The translations under genes were made by a program, and so were the position numbers. The notes below the pieces were generated by a model. That model saw only the letters and a program-made list of their open reading frames with translations, did no database searches and had not been told where the DNA came from. A stretch of 64,000 nucleotides of DNA. Origin: Pigmentiphaga aceris. GTDB lineage: Bacteria > Pseudomonadota > Gammaproteobacteria > Burkholderiales > Burkholderiaceae_B. Shown one piece after another: positions 55,500 to 64,000 of this stretch; position 1 is the stretch's first letter, and each line of letters starts with the position of its first letter. The stretch spans positions 5,952,001 through 6,016,000 of the forward strand of contig NZ_CP043046.1 of the NCBI RefSeq assembly GCF_008119665.1, written 5' to 3'.

Positions 55500-56099
55500 T
55501 CAGCGTGGTGACCCCGGCCACGCGCGCATGGCCGCCTCAGCCATGGCCTCCAGCTCAGCTTGGCTCGCCCCATCGCGCGCCTGCACCGACATGCCTTGCT
55601 GCACACCCAGGAACATGCGGGCCGTGCCTTCCACATTCAGGGATGCAGGCAACTCGCCTTCATTAACCGCCCGACGCAGCCGGGCTTCCAAGGCTGCCAA
55701 GGCACCGTTTCTGCCCGCCACGACAAGCCGGCCCAGGTCTTCCACGCCCTCACTGGCCACCGTCGACAACGTCAACATGCAGCCCTTGGGACAGGTTTCC
55801 TGAGTCAACAGATGCGCCGACGCGGTCAGGAAATGCTCGAACCCTTCGCGAGCCGTTGCAGCTGCTTCGATGGGTGCCCACAGTTGCGGGGAGAACGACT
55901 CCACGTAATGCGCCATTGCCTCGGCATACAGCGCTTCCTTGCTGCCGAAAGCCGCGTACAGGCTAGGCGAGTTGATGCCCATGCATTGGCACAGATCGGT
56001 CATCGACGTGGCCGTGAATCCCTTTTCCCAGAACAAGGTCATGGCTGCGTTCAAGGCCGCATCACGATCAAAGGCCCGGGGTCGTCCACGCGCTGCCAT
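55500..56099 (-). CDS. TetR-family regulator
   Basis: A 199-residue repressor starting MAARGRPRAFDRDAALNAAM. The HTH reads GFTATSMTDLCQCMGINSPS, then LYAAFGSKEALYAEAM, and a C-terminal domain of the TetR_C_16-like type follows (CPKGCMLTLSTVASEGVEDLG). It is divergent from the SDR gene 105 bases away, with inverted repeats in the gap, the usual layout for a TetR repressor and its target. Confidence 0.9.
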   Translation of the reverse strand: MAARGRPRAFDRDAALNAAMTLFWEKGFTATSMTDLCQCMGINSPSLYAAFGSKEALYAEAMAHYVESFSPQLWAPIEAAATAREGFEHFLTASAHLLTQETCPKGCMLTLSTVASEGVEDLGRLVVAGRNGALAALEARLRRAVNEGELPASLNVEGTARMFLGVQQGMSVQARDGASQAELEAMAEAAMRAWPGSPR

Positions 56100-56116
56100 T
56101 GCTGATCCGTAATTTA

Positions 56117-56189
56117 TGTATTGATCGACATAATATTCTCGTTGACAGGCATCGGCAAACGCAGGCACATTTCTGTATCGATCAACACA
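56117..56189. promoter_or_regulatory. Two candidate TetR operators between divergent genes
   Basis: TGTATTGATCGACATA (56117-56132) and TGTATCGATCAACACA (56174-56189) are similar GATC-centred imperfect palindromes in the TetR/SDR intergenic gap, one near each start. They are good candidates for repressor sites controlling both genes. Confidence 0.55.
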
Positions 56190-56204
56190 AAAAAAAGATC
56201 AGTC

Positions 56205-56945
56205 ATGACACAACTCGCAGGTAAACGCGCTCTTGTCACCGGTGCCAGCCGCGGAATCGGCCGCGCCATCGCCGAAGCCCTGGCCGCACAAGGCGCAGAC
56301 GTTGCCATCACCTATCAATCGTCCGCCGACAAAGCACAGGAAGTCGTGCGCGCCATCGAGGCCACCGGCCGTCGTGCCGTTGCCATTCAGGCCGACAGCG
56401 CCGACCCGCAAGCCGTACAAGCCTCGATCGCACAAACCGTCGAGGCCCTGGGCGGTCTGGACATCCTGGTCAACAACGCTGGTGTCGCGACCTATGAATC
56501 GGTTGCCGACGTGAGCCTGACAGAACTGGACAGGCTGCTGAACGTGAATGTCCGCGCAGTCGTGCTGGCCACCCAGGCTGCCTTGCCGCACTTGGGCCAG
56601 GGCGGACGCATCATCAACATCGGCAGCAGTCTGGCCGAGCAAGTCCCCTTCCCTGGCGTGACCATCTACTCGATGACCAAGTCGGCACTGATCGCGCTCA
56701 CCAAGGGCCTGGCCCGCGACGTCGGCCCGCGCGGCATCACCGTGAACATGGTGAACCCCGGCTCGACGGATACCGACATGAACCCCGCCGATGGCGCAAG
56801 CGCCGACGGTCAGCGCAGCCTGACGGCGCTGGGCCACTACGGCAAACCTGAAGACGTGGCGGCTGCCGTAGTGTTTCTGGCAAGCCCGGCGGCGAAGCAG
56901 ATCACGGGTACGCGTCTGACGGTGGATGGCGGGGCCAACGCCTGA
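56205..56945 (+). CDS. Short-chain dehydrogenase/reductase (FabG-like)
   Basis: A 246-residue classical SDR. The NADP site is KRALVTGASRGIGRAIAEAL, with NNAG in ILVNNAGVAT, catalytic Ser near INIGSSLAEQ, and YSMTKSAL supplying Tyr and Lys. The proton-relay Asn is present. Such enzymes reduce ketones or oxidise alcohols; with a TetR neighbour it often serves stress or detoxification. ATG 56205 is chosen over the longer frame. Confidence 0.92.
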   Translation: MTQLAGKRALVTGASRGIGRAIAEALAAQGADVAITYQSSADKAQEVVRAIEATGRRAVAIQADSADPQAVQASIAQTVEALGGLDILVNNAGVATYESVADVSLTELDRLLNVNVRAVVLATQAALPHLGQGGRIINIGSSLAEQVPFPGVTIYSMTKSALIALTKGLARDVGPRGITVNMVNPGSTDTDMNPADGASADGQRSLTALGHYGKPEDVAAAVVFLASPAAKQITGTRLTVDGGANA

Positions 56946-57227
56946 TTGGTTCGGGCCTAGGGTGGGTAACCAGGCCGCCGCGCAGAATTTGCCATCGGCA
57001 TGCTGCATGGCTGGTAAACGTTACCTTCGATCGAGCCGCAGTTGGTCTCAAGTGGATGAGTTGCAGCAAATCTGCGCAGCGCAATTCATCCCATCTCTCT
57101 GAAGGAAAACAGGTCAGGACCGCTTTTTGCTGATCCGTCGCCCAGCACAGGCAATTCACGCCGAAAGCGAAAGCCGACACATTCCGTAAGCCGGCCTTCT
57201 TTGCCCGTCTTCCCCCAGGAGAAACCC

Positions 57228-57815
57228 ATGCGCTTCCAACGTCTCGCCATCGTCGCCACCATTGCAGCATCCGCCGTCTTCGCCGGTTGCACGACGACGA
57301 CCACCACCCCGAAGGCCGACAGCAACAAGACCACCGCCGCTGAAAAGCGCACCTCGGTGAACAGTGCCGCTGACGCCACGCTGGCCCGCCTGTATCAGCA
57401 GTCGCCGGACAGCCGCGCGCTGGTGCAACGTGCACGCGCTGTGCTGATCTTCCCGGAAGTGCTGAGCGGTGCGTTCGTGGTGGGCCTGGAGCACGGCACT
57501 GGCGTGCTGCGCGTTGGCGGCCGTAACGAAGGCTATTACACGACCACCGGCGGCTCGATCGGCTTCCAGGCTGGCGCACAATCGAAGGCCATGGTCATCG
57601 CTTTTGCGACCGACGCGGCTTACCAGAAGTTCATCAACAGCAAGGGCTGGACGGTTGGCGCTGACGCCACCGTTGCCGTGGCCAGCATCGGTGCCAACGG
57701 CAACGTTGACTCGAACACGGCTCGCCAGCCGGTCGTCGCTTTCGTGATGAACAACGGTGGCCTGATGGCTGGTGTGTCGATCGACGGCACCAAGATCTCG
57801 CCGGCCAACTTCTAA
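57228..57815 (+). CDS. SYLF/YSC84-domain lipoprotein
   Basis: A 195-residue lipoprotein. ATG 57228 follows AGGAG; the signal MRFQRLAIVATIAASAVFAGC has a lipobox (VFAGC) giving a lipidated cysteine at 21. The mature protein has a threonine-rich stretch and then a SYLF/YSC84 domain (RARAVLIFPEVLSGAFVVGL to VVAFVMNNGGLMAGVSIDGT), a lipid-binding module. Likely anchored to the periplasmic side of a membrane; exact job unknown. Confidence 0.9.
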   Translation: MRFQRLAIVATIAASAVFAGCTTTTTTPKADSNKTTAAEKRTSVNSAADATLARLYQQSPDSRALVQRARAVLIFPEVLSGAFVVGLEHGTGVLRVGGRNEGYYTTTGGSIGFQAGAQSKAMVIAFATDAAYQKFINSKGWTVGADATVAVASIGANGNVDSNTARQPVVAFVMNNGGLMAGVSIDGTKISPANF

Positions 57816-57866
57816 GTGGACGCTTGAGCGGGTGCCACGGCACCTGCTCTCGTCGGATAGGCCAGC

Positions 57867-57902
57867 ACGCAGAGTCGGTTCACGCCGACCCTGCGTTTTT
57901 TT
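57867..57902 (+). terminator. Rho-independent terminator of the SYLF lipoprotein gene
   Basis: CGCAG/CTGCG and GTCGG/CCGAC arms (57868-57895) form a stem followed by seven T, about 50 bases after the stop. Confidence 0.85.
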
Positions 57903-57948
57903 CGTCTTGACCACGGTGGCTCGCAGCAACCTGGTTGCCGCCACGCGC

Positions 57949-58332
57949 CTACGCCGCAGGTTTACTTGCCTGACAAGGAAATGCGCGACCCAGTGCGTTG
58001 GCTACCAGCGGTGCCGCCTTGCCGCGCAAACCCGCTTCGGGCCGGTCGGTCAGATAGGTGTGAACCCGGTCGCTCAATTCGTGAGGCAAGACAGCACCGC
58101 GTGTGCACCAGCTTTTACCCTGACCCTGATCGGCAATGCCCGTGATGTAGGCCTGTGCATACGCGGACGAATACAGCTTGCGCATGGCCTCGTCCCTAAC
58201 TTCGGACGGTCGCTTGCCTTCGAGCGCTTCCTTCAGCTCCGCGCCTGACAGATACCAAGTCCTGTTGTCCTGTGCATGGCAGACGGTTGTGGCCGCGAGC
58301 AACACGCACAGGGAGATGAACCGTTTCGACAA
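57949..58332 (-). CDS. Exported Rap1a/Tai-like protein
   Basis: A 127-residue protein whose mature part (QDNRTWYLSGAELKEALEG, then AYAQAYITGIADQGQGKSWC, ending NALGRAFPCQ) matches the Rap1a/Tai immunity fold: a helical repeat with a conserved Gly-Ile-x-Asp turn and two cysteines near WC and FPC. I choose TTG 58332, just after AGGAGG, because it gives the clean signal peptide MSKRFISLCVLLAATTVCHA; the longer frame with ATGs upstream has no such pattern. Known family members neutralise type VI secretion amidases in the periplasm. No effector gene lies beside it. Confidence 0.68.
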   Translation of the reverse strand: MSKRFISLCVLLAATTVCHAQDNRTWYLSGAELKEALEGKRPSEVRDEAMRKLYSSAYAQAYITGIADQGQGKSWCTRGAVLPHELSDRVHTYLTDRPEAGLRGKAAPLVANALGRAFPCQASKPAA

Positions 58333-58441
58333 GATGCCTCCTGGATGATTTGAATGATGAATCTTTCCTGTGAATAGCATCCTATCCATGTCAAAGATGC
58401 ATGCTGGCAACAGGCAGATACGATGATCGCAGCAGCTTGAA

Positions 58442-59269
58442 TCAGGCGTTTGAACTGACTGCCTGCTGCTCACGGAAACAGGCTGCCTTGCTTTCGCGGG
58501 CAAAATTCTGGGTGGGCGGCCGGCAATACGCATCAGCATGACCAATCGCCTCGTCAAACGCGGCACGGGCTTCATCCATGCGACCCGCGCGAAAGCGCAC
58601 GCCACCCAGCCATGTCAGCGTGCTTACCCGCTTGCCAGGATCTTCCTCGGCTTCGACATCAGGGATGCTGGCGCTGCGTTCCGCGTAAGCCAGTTCGCCT
58701 TCGATGTTGCCCAGCCGTCGTTCGCTGTCGCATAGCAGCCCCAACATATGGCGGACTTGCGGGCTGTCCGGTCCGTACTGGCTCGTCACGTCATCCAGCA
58801 GCGGCTCGAACCAGTCCAGACCCATGCGGGCACGTCCGTGCTTGCGCTCGTATACGCCTTTGTTCTTGCGGACAGAGAAAGCTTCGTAAGCGGGCCGACC
58901 GAGTTTTTCGTGAAGCAAAAGGGCTTGGTCGAGGTGCATCGCGGCACGGGAATCATCCGTCCAGTCCACGCCGACAGCGGCGCAAAACTGATGCATGAAA
59001 TACCGCGACTCATCGGATAACGCGCCGCTTGCAAGATGGGCTGCCAGCGCACGGTCGGCATGATCCAGGCAGATTTCCTCGTCGCGCTTGGCTTCGACGA
59101 TGGCCAGCTCTCGGAACAATGCTGCTTCTGCTGCCGTGTCGGGCAAGTCAGGCACCAGCGCCAACAGATCGTCGCGCATGCCTTCGCCCCAATAGCTCGC
59201 ATCAGGGTCGTCCAGTACCTGCTTCAAGGCGGCAAATCGTGTGTCGTATCCACGTCGGTCTGAAACCAT
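58442..59269 (-). CDS. Helical-repeat (TPR-like) protein of unknown function
   Basis: A 275-residue, mostly helical acidic protein with no signal peptide. Segments such as AMHLDQALLLHEKLGRPAYE, LGLLCDSERRLGNIEGELAY and TWLGGVRFRAGRMDEARAAF look like diverged tetratricopeptide units. No family is recognised; it is likely a protein-protein interaction or regulatory protein. The start ATG 59269 is chosen over the arginine-rich extension. It lies upstream of the Rap1a-like gene on the same strand. Confidence 0.7.
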   Translation of the reverse strand: MVSDRRGYDTRFAALKQVLDDPDASYWGEGMRDDLLALVPDLPDTAAEAALFRELAIVEAKRDEEICLDHADRALAAHLASGALSDESRYFMHQFCAAVGVDWTDDSRAAMHLDQALLLHEKLGRPAYEAFSVRKNKGVYERKHGRARMGLDWFEPLLDDVTSQYGPDSPQVRHMLGLLCDSERRLGNIEGELAYAERSASIPDVEAEEDPGKRVSTLTWLGGVRFRAGRMDEARAAFDEAIGHADAYCRPPTQNFARESKAACFREQQAVSSNA

Positions 59270-59468
59270 GCGTCTCCTTTGCGCGAAGCGCGCCGTGAGG
59301 CGTTGAACGCAATATGTTGATCGCAAAGTTCAACACATCCACATCTTTCACGATGTAATGCTTTCCTTCAGCGTATGGCCCGCGCTCGTGGATGTCGTGA
59401 ATGCGCTTACGTCTGCACGCTTTTGCCGCAAGCGACAGTCGAGATTCCGCAAACCCTGCTATCCGACA

Positions 59469-59624
59469 ATGAAAGAAATCACCACGATGAAAGAACTTGT
59501 CCCTTTCATCGCTGCGCCGCTGGCCATCCTGGTCTTTTCAGTTGACCTGATCTGCGCGTTGGTAATGTGGTTCAGTCCATCGGGTGGTGGCATGCTCTTT
59601 ATGCTCGGTACCGTACCAAGTTAG
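59469..59624 (+). CDS. Possible small single-helix membrane protein
   Basis: A 51-residue frame starting MKEITTMKELVPFIAAPLAI contains one strong hydrophobic helix (LVPFIAAPLAILVFSVDLIC) and a glycine-rich tail. An internal ATG at 59487 could also be the start. No good ribosome site and no family. It could be a real small membrane protein or chance. Confidence 0.35.
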   Translation: MKEITTMKELVPFIAAPLAILVFSVDLICALVMWFSPSGGGMLFMLGTVPS

Positions 59625-59633
59625 GCGATGCAC

Positions 59634-60535
59634 TCACTCATGCTCGCCTCCCACCTCGCGTTCGATTTGCTCGATGCTGGGCAGGCTGGTTTGCAGTTCT
59701 TCAGGCAGGGATGCCAACAGTTGGTACTCGGCAATGCTCATGGGCTGGGATTTGCCGCCCAAGGCGTATTCGGCCACAACCTTGTTCTTGCTCTTGCACA
59801 ACATAAGCCAATGGTGGGGTTGTCCTGCTCGCTTTTGACTTGGCGATCGATGGCAGTAAGGTAGAAGCCCAGTTGCCCCAGGTGCTCTGGTTTGAATGCG
59901 CCGCCCTTGAGTTCGATCACCACGTAGCAGCGCAGCTTGAGGTGGTAGAACAGCAAGTCGATGAAGAATTCGTCACCACCCACGTTCACCAGCACCTGAC
60001 GGCCAACGAAAGCAAAGCCGGCACCAAGCTCCAGCAAGAATTCGGTGACGTGTTTGACCAACGCGCTTTCTATTTCGCGCTCCTGCGCTTCATCGGTCAG
60101 ACCCAAAAAATCGAAACGATATGGGTCTTTCAGTGATTCGCGGGCGAGGTCGGATTGAAGGACAGGTAGACGGGCGTCAAAATTGGTCACGGCGTTGCTG
60201 CTGCGTTCCAGCAAACGGGATTCAATCTGCATCACCAAGACATTGCGCGACCAGTTGTGTTCGATTGCCTTGGCGACATACCACTGCCGAGCTTCCAAGC
60301 TGGGCAGCTTGTCCAGCAAAGCGAGTTGATGGTACCAAGGCAATTGTGCAAGCACTGCTTGCACAAAGTCGGCGTCCGGCCAGGCTTGGGCAAAAGCGCG
60401 CATGTACTTGAGGTTGCGCGGGGAAAAGCCTTTCATGTCCGGGAAGGCGGTGCGCAAATCATGCGCCAGCCGTTCAATGACCTTGGCCCCCCATCCCTGC
60501 TTAGTGTGTCGCTGCAAAGGGGCAGCGTCGGCAGG
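59634..60535 (-). pseudogene. Decayed YhcG/PDDEXK-type nuclease gene (N-terminal loss and a frameshift)
   Basis: The minus strand encodes most of a YhcG-like protein (DUF1016 plus PDDEXK nuclease): QGWGAKVIERLAHDLRTAF, GFSPRNLKYMRAFAQAWPDA, LPWYHQLALLDKL, and the nuclease core VGGDEFFIDLLFYHLKLRCY with VIELK. The usual first 50-60 residues are missing and a stop (TAG) precedes the remaining sequence in frame. Near 59806 a one-base loss shifts frame: the normal continuation LCKSKNKVVAEYALGGKSQP, then MSIAEYQLLASLPEELQTSL, is readable in the next frame to a stop at 59634-59636. The gene is therefore not functional as it stands. Confidence 0.85.
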
Positions 60536-60698
60536 CCATTGCTAACATCCCGATTAAACGGAAAGACAGCATTCCTGTTTTGAGTGTTTTTTTACCCTGG
60601 TGTCCGAACGCACGATTGGCTTGGACTAAGACCACACATGGGTGGAATGCATACCTCGACCAAAACGAGAGGTCGATGTTGAAGAGTAAAAATCAAGC

Positions 60699-60724
60699 CA
60701 CCGTGGGAGCGTCGTCCCACGGTG
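60699..60724 (-). terminator. Probable terminator of ychF
   Basis: A ten-base perfect stem (CACCGTGGGA / TCCCACGGTG, six-base loop) lies 19 bases past the ychF stop on the minus strand and is followed within six bases by a T-rich run (TTGATTTTT). Confidence 0.7.
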
Positions 60725-60742
60725 CAATACACAAAGAGCCGC

Positions 60743-61834
60743 TTAGACGTTGAACAAGAAGTTCAACACGTCCCCATCCTTCACGATGTAGTCCTTGCCT
60801 TCCGCACGCATCTTGCCCGCTTCCTTGGCTGCCGACTCGCCCTTGAACTTGATGAAGTCATCAAACGCAATCGTCTGCGCGCGGATGTAGCCGCGCTCGA
60901 AGTCAGTGTGGATCACGCCAGCGGCTTGGGGGCCGGTGGCACCGATCGGCACGGTCCAGGCGCGCACTTCCTTCACGCCGGCGGTGAAGTAGGTCTGCAG
61001 GCCCAGCAGCTTGAAGGCGGCGCGGATCAGGCGGTTCAGGCCCGGCTCTTCCATGCCCATGGAGTCCAGGAATTCCTTGCGGTCGGCTTCTTCCATTTCA
61101 CCGATTTCGGCTTCGATGGCGGCGGAAATGGCAACCACCGGGGCGTTCTGCTTGGCCGCGTATTCTTTCAGGCGGTCGAGCATCGGGTTGTTCTCGAAGC
61201 CGTCTTCCGACACGTTGCCCACGTACATGGCGGGCTTGGCGGTGATGAAGCACATTTGCGCCATCAGGCCCAGGTCGTCGCTGCTCAGGCCCATCGAGCG
61301 GATCGGCTTGGCCTGGTCCAGGTGGGCGATGACTTTTTCCAGCACGGCGACGATCTTGGCGGCATCTTTGTCGCCTGAGCGTGCGGTCTTGGCGAAGCGA
61401 TGCAAGGCCTTGTCGGCGGTTTGCATGTCGGCCAGGGCCAGTTCGGTTTCGATGGTTTCGATGTCGGCGATCGGGTCGACCTTGCCGGCTACGTGGATCA
61501 CGTTCGAATCCTCGAAGCAACGCACCACGTTGATGATGGCGTTGGTTTCGCGGATGTGGGCCAGGAACTGGTTGCCCAGGCCTTCACCCTTGCTGGCGCC
61601 CGCCACGAGGCCTGCGATGTCGACGAATTCGACGGTCGCGGATACGATGCGCTCGGGTTTGACGATTTCTGCCAGCTGGTCCAGACGCGGGTCCGGCACT
61701 TCGACCACACCGGTGTTCGGCTCGATGGTGCAGAAGGGGTAGTTTTCGGCAGCGATGCCGGCTTTGGTCAGGGCGTTGAAGAGCGTGGATTTGCCGACGT
61801 TGGGCAGGCCCACGATGCCGCATTGCAGGGCCAT
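60743..61834 (-). CDS. ychF: Redox-regulated ATPase YchF
   Basis: A 363-residue Obg-like P-loop protein. The G1 motif is [21 protein letters not shown] at residues 6-26; G3-like [10 protein letters not shown] follows with [20 protein letters not shown], and the C-terminal TGS-like domain ends [14 protein letters not shown]. The ATG at 61834 (MALQCGIVG) is universal for this family. YchF binds ribosomes, hydrolyses ATP and affects translation fidelity and oxidative stress response. This is the most widely conserved core gene in the window. Confidence 0.97.
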   Translation of the reverse strand: MALQCGIVGLPNVGKSTLFNALTKAGIAAENYPFCTIEPNTGVVEVPDPRLDQLAEIVKPERIVSATVEFVDIAGLVAGASKGEGLGNQFLAHIRETNAIINVVRCFEDSNVIHVAGKVDPIADIETIETELALADMQTADKALHRFAKTARSGDKDAAKIVAVLEKVIAHLDQAKPIRSMGLSSDDLGLMAQMCFITAKPAMYVGNVSEDGFENNPMLDRLKEYAAKQNAPVVAISAAIEAEIGEMEEADRKEFLDSMGMEEPGLNRLIRAAFKLLGLQTYFTAGVKEVRAWTVPIGATGPQAAGVIHTDFERGYIRAQTIAFDDFIKFKGESAAKEAGKMRAEGKDYIVKDGDVLNFLFNV

Positions 61835-62088
61835 GGTATTCCTTTGGTTATCGAGGCACGGGACAAGCCGGTCGGGCGTCCGCGATGCGCGCACCGCGCA
61901 GGCGATGCAGCGGCAGGTTCGGGGTTGGATTGGGGAGACTACAGCCGGATTGCTTCAACAGTCGTGTCTTCGCCTGGCCCCGGAAAGTCCAAGATTGTAG
62001 CCCCCAGGGGGACCTGCATCAAAGGTGATCCCCGGGAGTGTCTCGTGGGCGCACTTCTGCAGGCACCCCCGCCTGCTCGATCAACGTA

Positions 62089-63156
62089 TCAGGGGATCAG
62101 CCGATCTGCCCGCAGTTGCGTGAACAGGTCGAAGAAGGACTCATCCGTTGCCTGGTAGGCGGTGAAGCCCAGCTTGCGGCTGTTGGCCATGTCGGTCATG
62201 ACTTCAATGGGCCGGCCCAGATCCAGATCGGTATGCCAGGGCGACGCGAGGCGCGTCAGATCGGGTTCCACCAGACCATGCCGTTGCGCGATGTCGCGCC
62301 AGAGGGGGCCGTCACCGGCCATCTCGGCTTCCAGCGGATGAAGGGTGCCGTCGAAACCGACAGCCTTCACGCCGAACCAGTCGGCCAGCCATCCCCACAA
62401 CCAGCTCCAGCGGAAAATGTCGCCGTTGACGATGTTGAAGGCTTGGTTGCGTGCGGCCGGCGTTTTTGCCGCCCACACCAGCTGCTGCGCCAGTACCCGG
62501 GCGTCGGTCACATCCGACAGGCCTTTCCACTGCGCTTCCGACCCGGGCCAGCGGAACGGCCGTCCGGTTTCCTTGCAGATCGACGCGTAGACGGCCAGCG
62601 TGGTGCCCAGGTTCATCGCGTTGCCCACGGCCTTGCCGATGACGGTGTGCGGGCGGTGGATGCTCCAGCCGAAGCCGTCACGTGCGGCGGCAGCGTAGAC
62701 CTCGTCTTCCTGCGCGTAGTAGAAGTTCTCGACATCCAGCCGTGGCCGAGATTCGCGAAGGGGTGTGGGGGGCAGTACGCCTTCGCGTGCATAGGCGTCG
62801 AAGGGGCCAAGGTAATGCTTGAGCCCGGTGACCAGTGCCACATGCCGCACGTGCCTGCCGGCCGACAAGGCCTCAAGCAGGTTGCGCACCATGGCGGCGT
62901 TGACCCGAATGTTCTCGGCTTCCGTGGTTTGCCGCATCCAGGTGGTGATGAACACGTGGCTGGGTGCCACGTCTTGCAATGCGTGCCACAGGCTGCCCGG
63001 GTCGAGCAGGTCGGCGGCAATCGGCACCACGCCTGGCACGCCTGCGTCGGGCTTGCGTGCCAGTCCGTACACTTTCCATCCGTCAGCGATCAGGGCGCGG
63101 GCGGCATTGCTGCCAGTTATGCCGCTTGCACCGGCGATCAGGGCGACCTTGCTCAT
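62089..63156 (-). CDS. PRISE-type short-chain reductase (progesterone 5-beta-reductase/iridoid synthase-like)
   Basis: A 355-residue extended SDR with the NAD(P) site VALIAGASGITGSNAARALI, TGLKHYLGPF, and the FYYAQED motif at the active-site tyrosine, which marks the PRISE subgroup that reduces activated carbon-carbon double bonds in plants and bacteria. The start at 63156 (MSKVALIAG) is chosen over an 11-residue extension. Substrate unknown. The gap to ychF (61835-62088) holds no recognisable gene. Confidence 0.88.
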   Translation of the reverse strand: MSKVALIAGASGITGSNAARALIADGWKVYGLARKPDAGVPGVVPIAADLLDPGSLWHALQDVAPSHVFITTWMRQTTEAENIRVNAAMVRNLLEALSAGRHVRHVALVTGLKHYLGPFDAYAREGVLPPTPLRESRPRLDVENFYYAQEDEVYAAAARDGFGWSIHRPHTVIGKAVGNAMNLGTTLAVYASICKETGRPFRWPGSEAQWKGLSDVTDARVLAQQLVWAAKTPAARNQAFNIVNGDIFRWSWLWGWLADWFGVKAVGFDGTLHPLEAEMAGDGPLWRDIAQRHGLVEPDLTRLASPWHTDLDLGRPIEVMTDMANSRKLGFTAYQATDESFFDLFTQLRADRLIP

Positions 63157-63204
63157 GCTGACTCCACACGACGTATCCAGGCCGCCCATGATACGGGCGG
63201 TGGT

Positions 63205-64000
63205 TCACGCGTAGCGTAGCGAAGGCTTTTCAGTACGTTCCCGAAGGTAAGCGCTCAGGGGTTTCTCGACCCACAGATGGAAGGCCACCGCCACGATCAC
63301 GCACACGATGAAGGTACCGACGTAGGTGATGACGGCACCCAGCATGCCAAGCTGACCCAGACCTATTGCCATCGCCAGCTTGCAGACAATGGACAGCACT
63401 GGGTAGTGAATCAGGTACAGCACAAAGGACGCGTTGCCCAGCAGCTGCATCCAGCGGTTGCCCATCACGACCTGCCCCTTGTCTTCGGCCCGCACCAGAC
63501 CAATCGCCAGGAAGCCAGCAGCAATACCGTAGATCAGCGTGCGGCCGTCATTGTCGAAGCTGCTGTCATGGACGGTCAGCGAGGCAACCACCCCGAAGAT
63601 GATCAAGGCCAGCACCGCCAGCCGCATCGGCTTTTCGATCACGACCTTGGACGACTTGTTGATCATGGCAACCAACATGCCGATGGCGAACAGCCACAGG
63701 TACGGACTGAGGATGAACGACACTACGAAGGGTTGGTGGACATCCAGGTAGAACAGCTTGAGTCCTACCCACGCAGCCACCATGATCGGCAGGAACCACT
63801 TGCTGATGATCAGCAGGCCGAACAGCAGGTAGAAAAATACCTCGTGATGGAGCGTCCAGGCCACCGTGATGACTGGAGCACCGGTGCCGCCGATCACGTT
63901 CTTGTCCTGCGGGATCAGGAACAGGCCCTTCACCAGGATTTCAAGATCGTGTGGCACCGTGTCGCGTGTTGCCGGAATGGCCACCGCGAGGAAGAACACG
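63205..64000 (-). CDS. Acyltransferase family membrane protein (OafA/YrhL-like), C-terminal part
   Basis: This is the C-terminal 264 residues of a multi-pass acyltransferase-3 family protein; its 5' end lies beyond the window. Features include TVAWTLHHEVFFYLLFGLL, the conserved WTLHxE-F pattern of the family, LGNASFVLYLIHYPVL and a final helix HLWVEKPLSAYLRER with the typical EKPL motif. It probably O-acetylates a surface sugar. Confidence 0.9.
   Translation of the reverse strand, partial: VFFLAVAIPATRDTVPHDLEILVKGLFLIPQDKNVIGGTGAPVITVAWTLHHEVFFYLLFGLLIISKWFLPIMVAAWVGLKLFYLDVHQPFVVSFILSPYLWLFAIGMLVAMINKSSKVVIEKPMRLAVLALIIFGVVASLTVHDSSFDNDGRTLIYGIAAGFLAIGLVRAEDKGQVVMGNRWMQLLGNASFVLYLIHYPVLSIVCKLAMAIGLGQLGMLGAVITYVGTFIVCVIVAVAFHLWVEKPLSAYLRERTEKPSLRYA

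Overview
The window is 64 kb of GC-rich DNA. It carries many paired ABC transporters with periplasmic binding proteins, LysR, MocR, Lrp and TetR regulators, TonB-dependent iron uptake and an OprD-type porin. I infer a metabolically versatile Betaproteobacterium of the order Burkholderiales, most likely Alcaligenaceae (Bordetella/Achromobacter/Pigmentiphaga-like). No rRNA, tRNA, CRISPR array, prophage or complete insertion sequence was seen. The sequence looks chromosomal and is dominated by accessory catabolic and transport genes.

Layout. 1-460: the tail of a DJ-1/PfpI protein, then an intergenic array of 10-bp phased repeats and palindromes. 461-12106 (minus strand): one probable operon of a MarR-like regulator, a fused two-ATPase peptide ABC protein, a binding protein, two permeases, an M14-type metallopeptidase and a fused 5-oxoprolinase; together they look like peptide/pyroglutamate uptake and breakdown. 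12342-17997: a LysR regulator divergent from a polyamine/phosphonate/iron-type ABC system that ends in a LOG-like protein. 18108-21657: isochorismatase-like hydrolase, a multi-pass acyltransferase-like membrane protein behind a strong dyad, and an OprD porin. 21754-26821: GNAT, a three-subunit flavin/iron-sulfur dehydrogenase (HcnABC/opine-oxidase type) and a PuuB-like amine oxidase. 27198-34822: MFS exporter, cytosolic-looking penicillin acylase, Lrp regulator with an aldehyde-dehydrogenase remnant, XRE-cupin regulator, and a MocR/DJ-1 divergent pair.

34929-40484: TetR, D-2-hydroxyacid dehydrogenase, membrane protein and a sulfonate/nitrate/taurine-type ABC operon. 40745-46690: VOC protein, a fragment of a molybdenum-carrier/cpYpsA SLOG protein, an unusual 822-residue fusion (unknown domain, Nudix, unknown domain, ADP-ribosylglycohydrolase), a glutathione transferase, a YcaQ-like DNA glycosylase and a coupled phosphoesterase. 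46784-50781: MocR, 3-hydroxyacyl-CoA dehydrogenase, a 630-base stretch holding a long hairpin, and a second phosphoesterase. 50900-55299: a Fur-boxed FecI/FecR/TonB receptor unit. 55500-64000: TetR/SDR pair, SYLF lipoprotein, Rap1a/Tai-like protein, helical repeat protein, a decayed YhcG-type nuclease, YchF, a PRISE-type reductase and a partial acyltransferase.

The most unusual item is the Nudix/ADP-ribosylglycohydrolase fusion next to a SLOG-family remnant, which suggests a nucleotide or ADP-ribose-derivative processing module. Several pieces of broken genes (aldehyde dehydrogenase, cpYpsA, YhcG) show that this accessory region is turning over.
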